From contig CAITCX010000179.1 in the NCBI GenBank assembly GCA_903890885.1, positions 1-6,007 on the forward strand: 6,007 bases of DNA. Reading direction: 5' to 3'. Under the pieces are notes generated by a model, which had not been told where the DNA came from, searched no databases, and was given only the letters and a program-made list of their open reading frames with translations. Source of the stretch: an uncultured Dehalococcoidia bacterium (GTDB taxonomy: Bacteria > Chloroflexota > Dehalococcoidia > Dehalococcoidales > UBA3254). Both the position numbers and the translations under genes were made by a program. Shown here piece after piece: positions 5,092-6,007 of this stretch; within the stretch, counting starts at the first letter, position 1; every line of letters begins with the position of its first letter.

Positions 5092-6007
5092 TTATCTAAT
5101 AATATATCTCCGGACCATACCAGATAGCTTCTGATGTATCCAAAATGCAGATTTAAGTAACTTGCCTCTTTTTTGCATCGAGATTTGCTGTGAGATAACG
5201 GGGAAAATATTAAAAACATCATATTGGGCAGTTAACCGGTATAAATCCGTATACCGAAATCCGTAATTTCTTTCAAGCTCGCTGCCTATCTGGTCTCTTT
5301 CCATATAACTGTTTAACACCTCTAATCCCCAAAATTGGCAGGTTTTACTGGGGACATCAATCGCCAGGCGACCTAAGAAATATGGGATATATTTGCTCTC
5401 TATGCTGCCATATCTGGTAGCTTCAGGGAATACTTTAATAAACATGTCTTTGTCATTTATTTTTAGATAATGTTGGTATATTTGGAGAGATTCAAAGCGA
5501 ATTCTAATATGGTTTGAAGGACGGTTCCCACTGGCATTGGTTTCACCTTGCATTAGCCTGAAACGCACCAGCTTTTCATCAAGAATATGTATTTGATATT
5601 TTAAGCATACCCTTACCCACATATCAAAATCAGGCAGACTCGCCATTCTTTCATCATATAAACCGACTTCATCATAACAACTTGTTCTGATTAAAAGACT
5701 GGGATGGCAAAGGCAATTTCCACGGTAAAAGAAATAGTTCAGCCAGGCCTCCTTGGTCCGATTACCCTGGTCAAAAACATGGAAATATATATTATCTTTG
5801 GACTCTATCAAGCGGCTGGTTTCGTCGATAAATAAGACCCTGGTAAAGACAGCTCCTATCTCAGGGTGAGTATCCAGGAAGGCCACCTGTTTCTCCAATT
5901 TGGTGGGTTCCCATGCATCATCAGAACTCAAGACAGCTATATATTGACCGCTGGCTTGACGTATGCAGTTATTGACCGCGGGGCAGGCGCCGCGATTAAT
6001 TGGAAAA
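5092..6007 (-). CDS. Family 2 glycosyltransferase, N-terminus cut by window edge
   Basis: The frame is open from its TAA at 5092-5094 to the last base of the window, giving 304 codons, so the true start lies beyond 6007. A TTG at 5931 is not the start, because the codons before it continue the conserved fold. Numbering from the window edge, NRGACPAVNNCIRQASGQYIAV at about 4-25, split here as NRGACPAVNN then CIRQASGQYIAV, is the usual N-rich helix leading to the metal site. SSDDAW at 27-32 holds the DxD-like motif, and PTKLEKQ follows. HPSLLIR, GLYDERM and PDFDMWVRV match the acceptor-side and catalytic region of GT2 enzymes. The C-terminal third is an extension of unknown role that I do not recognise. 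It is convergent with the rml genes, so it belongs to a separate transcript. Donor and acceptor cannot be told. Confidence 0.88.
   Translation of the reverse strand, partial: FPINRGACPAVNNCIRQASGQYIAVLSSDDAWEPTKLEKQVAFLDTHPEIGAVFTRVLFIDETSRLIESKDNIYFHVFDQGNRTKEAWLNYFFYRGNCLCHPSLLIRTSCYDEVGLYDERMASLPDFDMWVRVCLKYQIHILDEKLVRFRLMQGETNASGNRPSNHIRIRFESLQIYQHYLKINDKDMFIKVFPEATRYGSIESKYIPYFLGRLAIDVPSKTCQFWGLEVLNSYMERDQIGSELERNYGFRYTDLYRLTAQYDVFNIFPVISQQISMQKRGKLLKSAFWIHQKLSGMVRRYIIR

Overview
The window is a stretch of a bacterial cell-surface polysaccharide locus. It encodes the dTDP-L-rhamnose nucleotide-sugar pathway, flanked by two family 2 glycosyltransferases (GT2). The DNA is moderately AT-rich with ordinary Shine-Dalgarno sites, and the genes are standard bacterial ones. 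I cannot place the organism in a phylum with confidence. The long-form RmlA, an unusual short RmlC-like cupin and GC-rich intergenic repeats suggest a lineage outside the well-studied enterobacteria, but that is inference.

Layout: 1-345 is an AT-rich leader with no convincing gene and a possible promoter. A GT2 follows at 346-1230 (+). After a 134-base AT-rich gap with a second possible promoter come rmlA (long form, 1365-2432), rmlB (2538-3542), rmlD (3631-4500) and an rmlC-like cupin gene (4514-5029), all on +. A short gap at 5030-5091 separates this block from a convergent GT2 on the minus strand (5092 to the window end). That gene is cut by the window edge, and its frame stays open to the last base.

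Together, RmlA makes dTDP-glucose from glucose-1-phosphate and dTTP, RmlB makes the 4-keto-6-deoxy intermediate, the RmlC-like cupin would epimerise C3 and C5, and RmlD would reduce the product to dTDP-L-rhamnose. The GT2 at 346-1230 belongs to the broad group that contains rhamnosyltransferases and is a natural candidate user of the product. The RmlC-like protein departs from the textbook enzyme at several positions, so the last steps and the exact end sugar are less certain.

The least ordinary feature is the DNA between the genes. The rmlA-rmlB and rmlB-rmlD gaps carry the same two-part, GC-rich repeat cassette: degenerate units of about 15-16 bp (GGACGCTAAGAC and GGACGGAGAA types), then a run of 7-bp units (AGCGTAT type) that leads directly into the ribosome binding site of the next gene. 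The cassette begins at or inside the stop codon of the gene before it. The other two gaps on the plus strand lack it.
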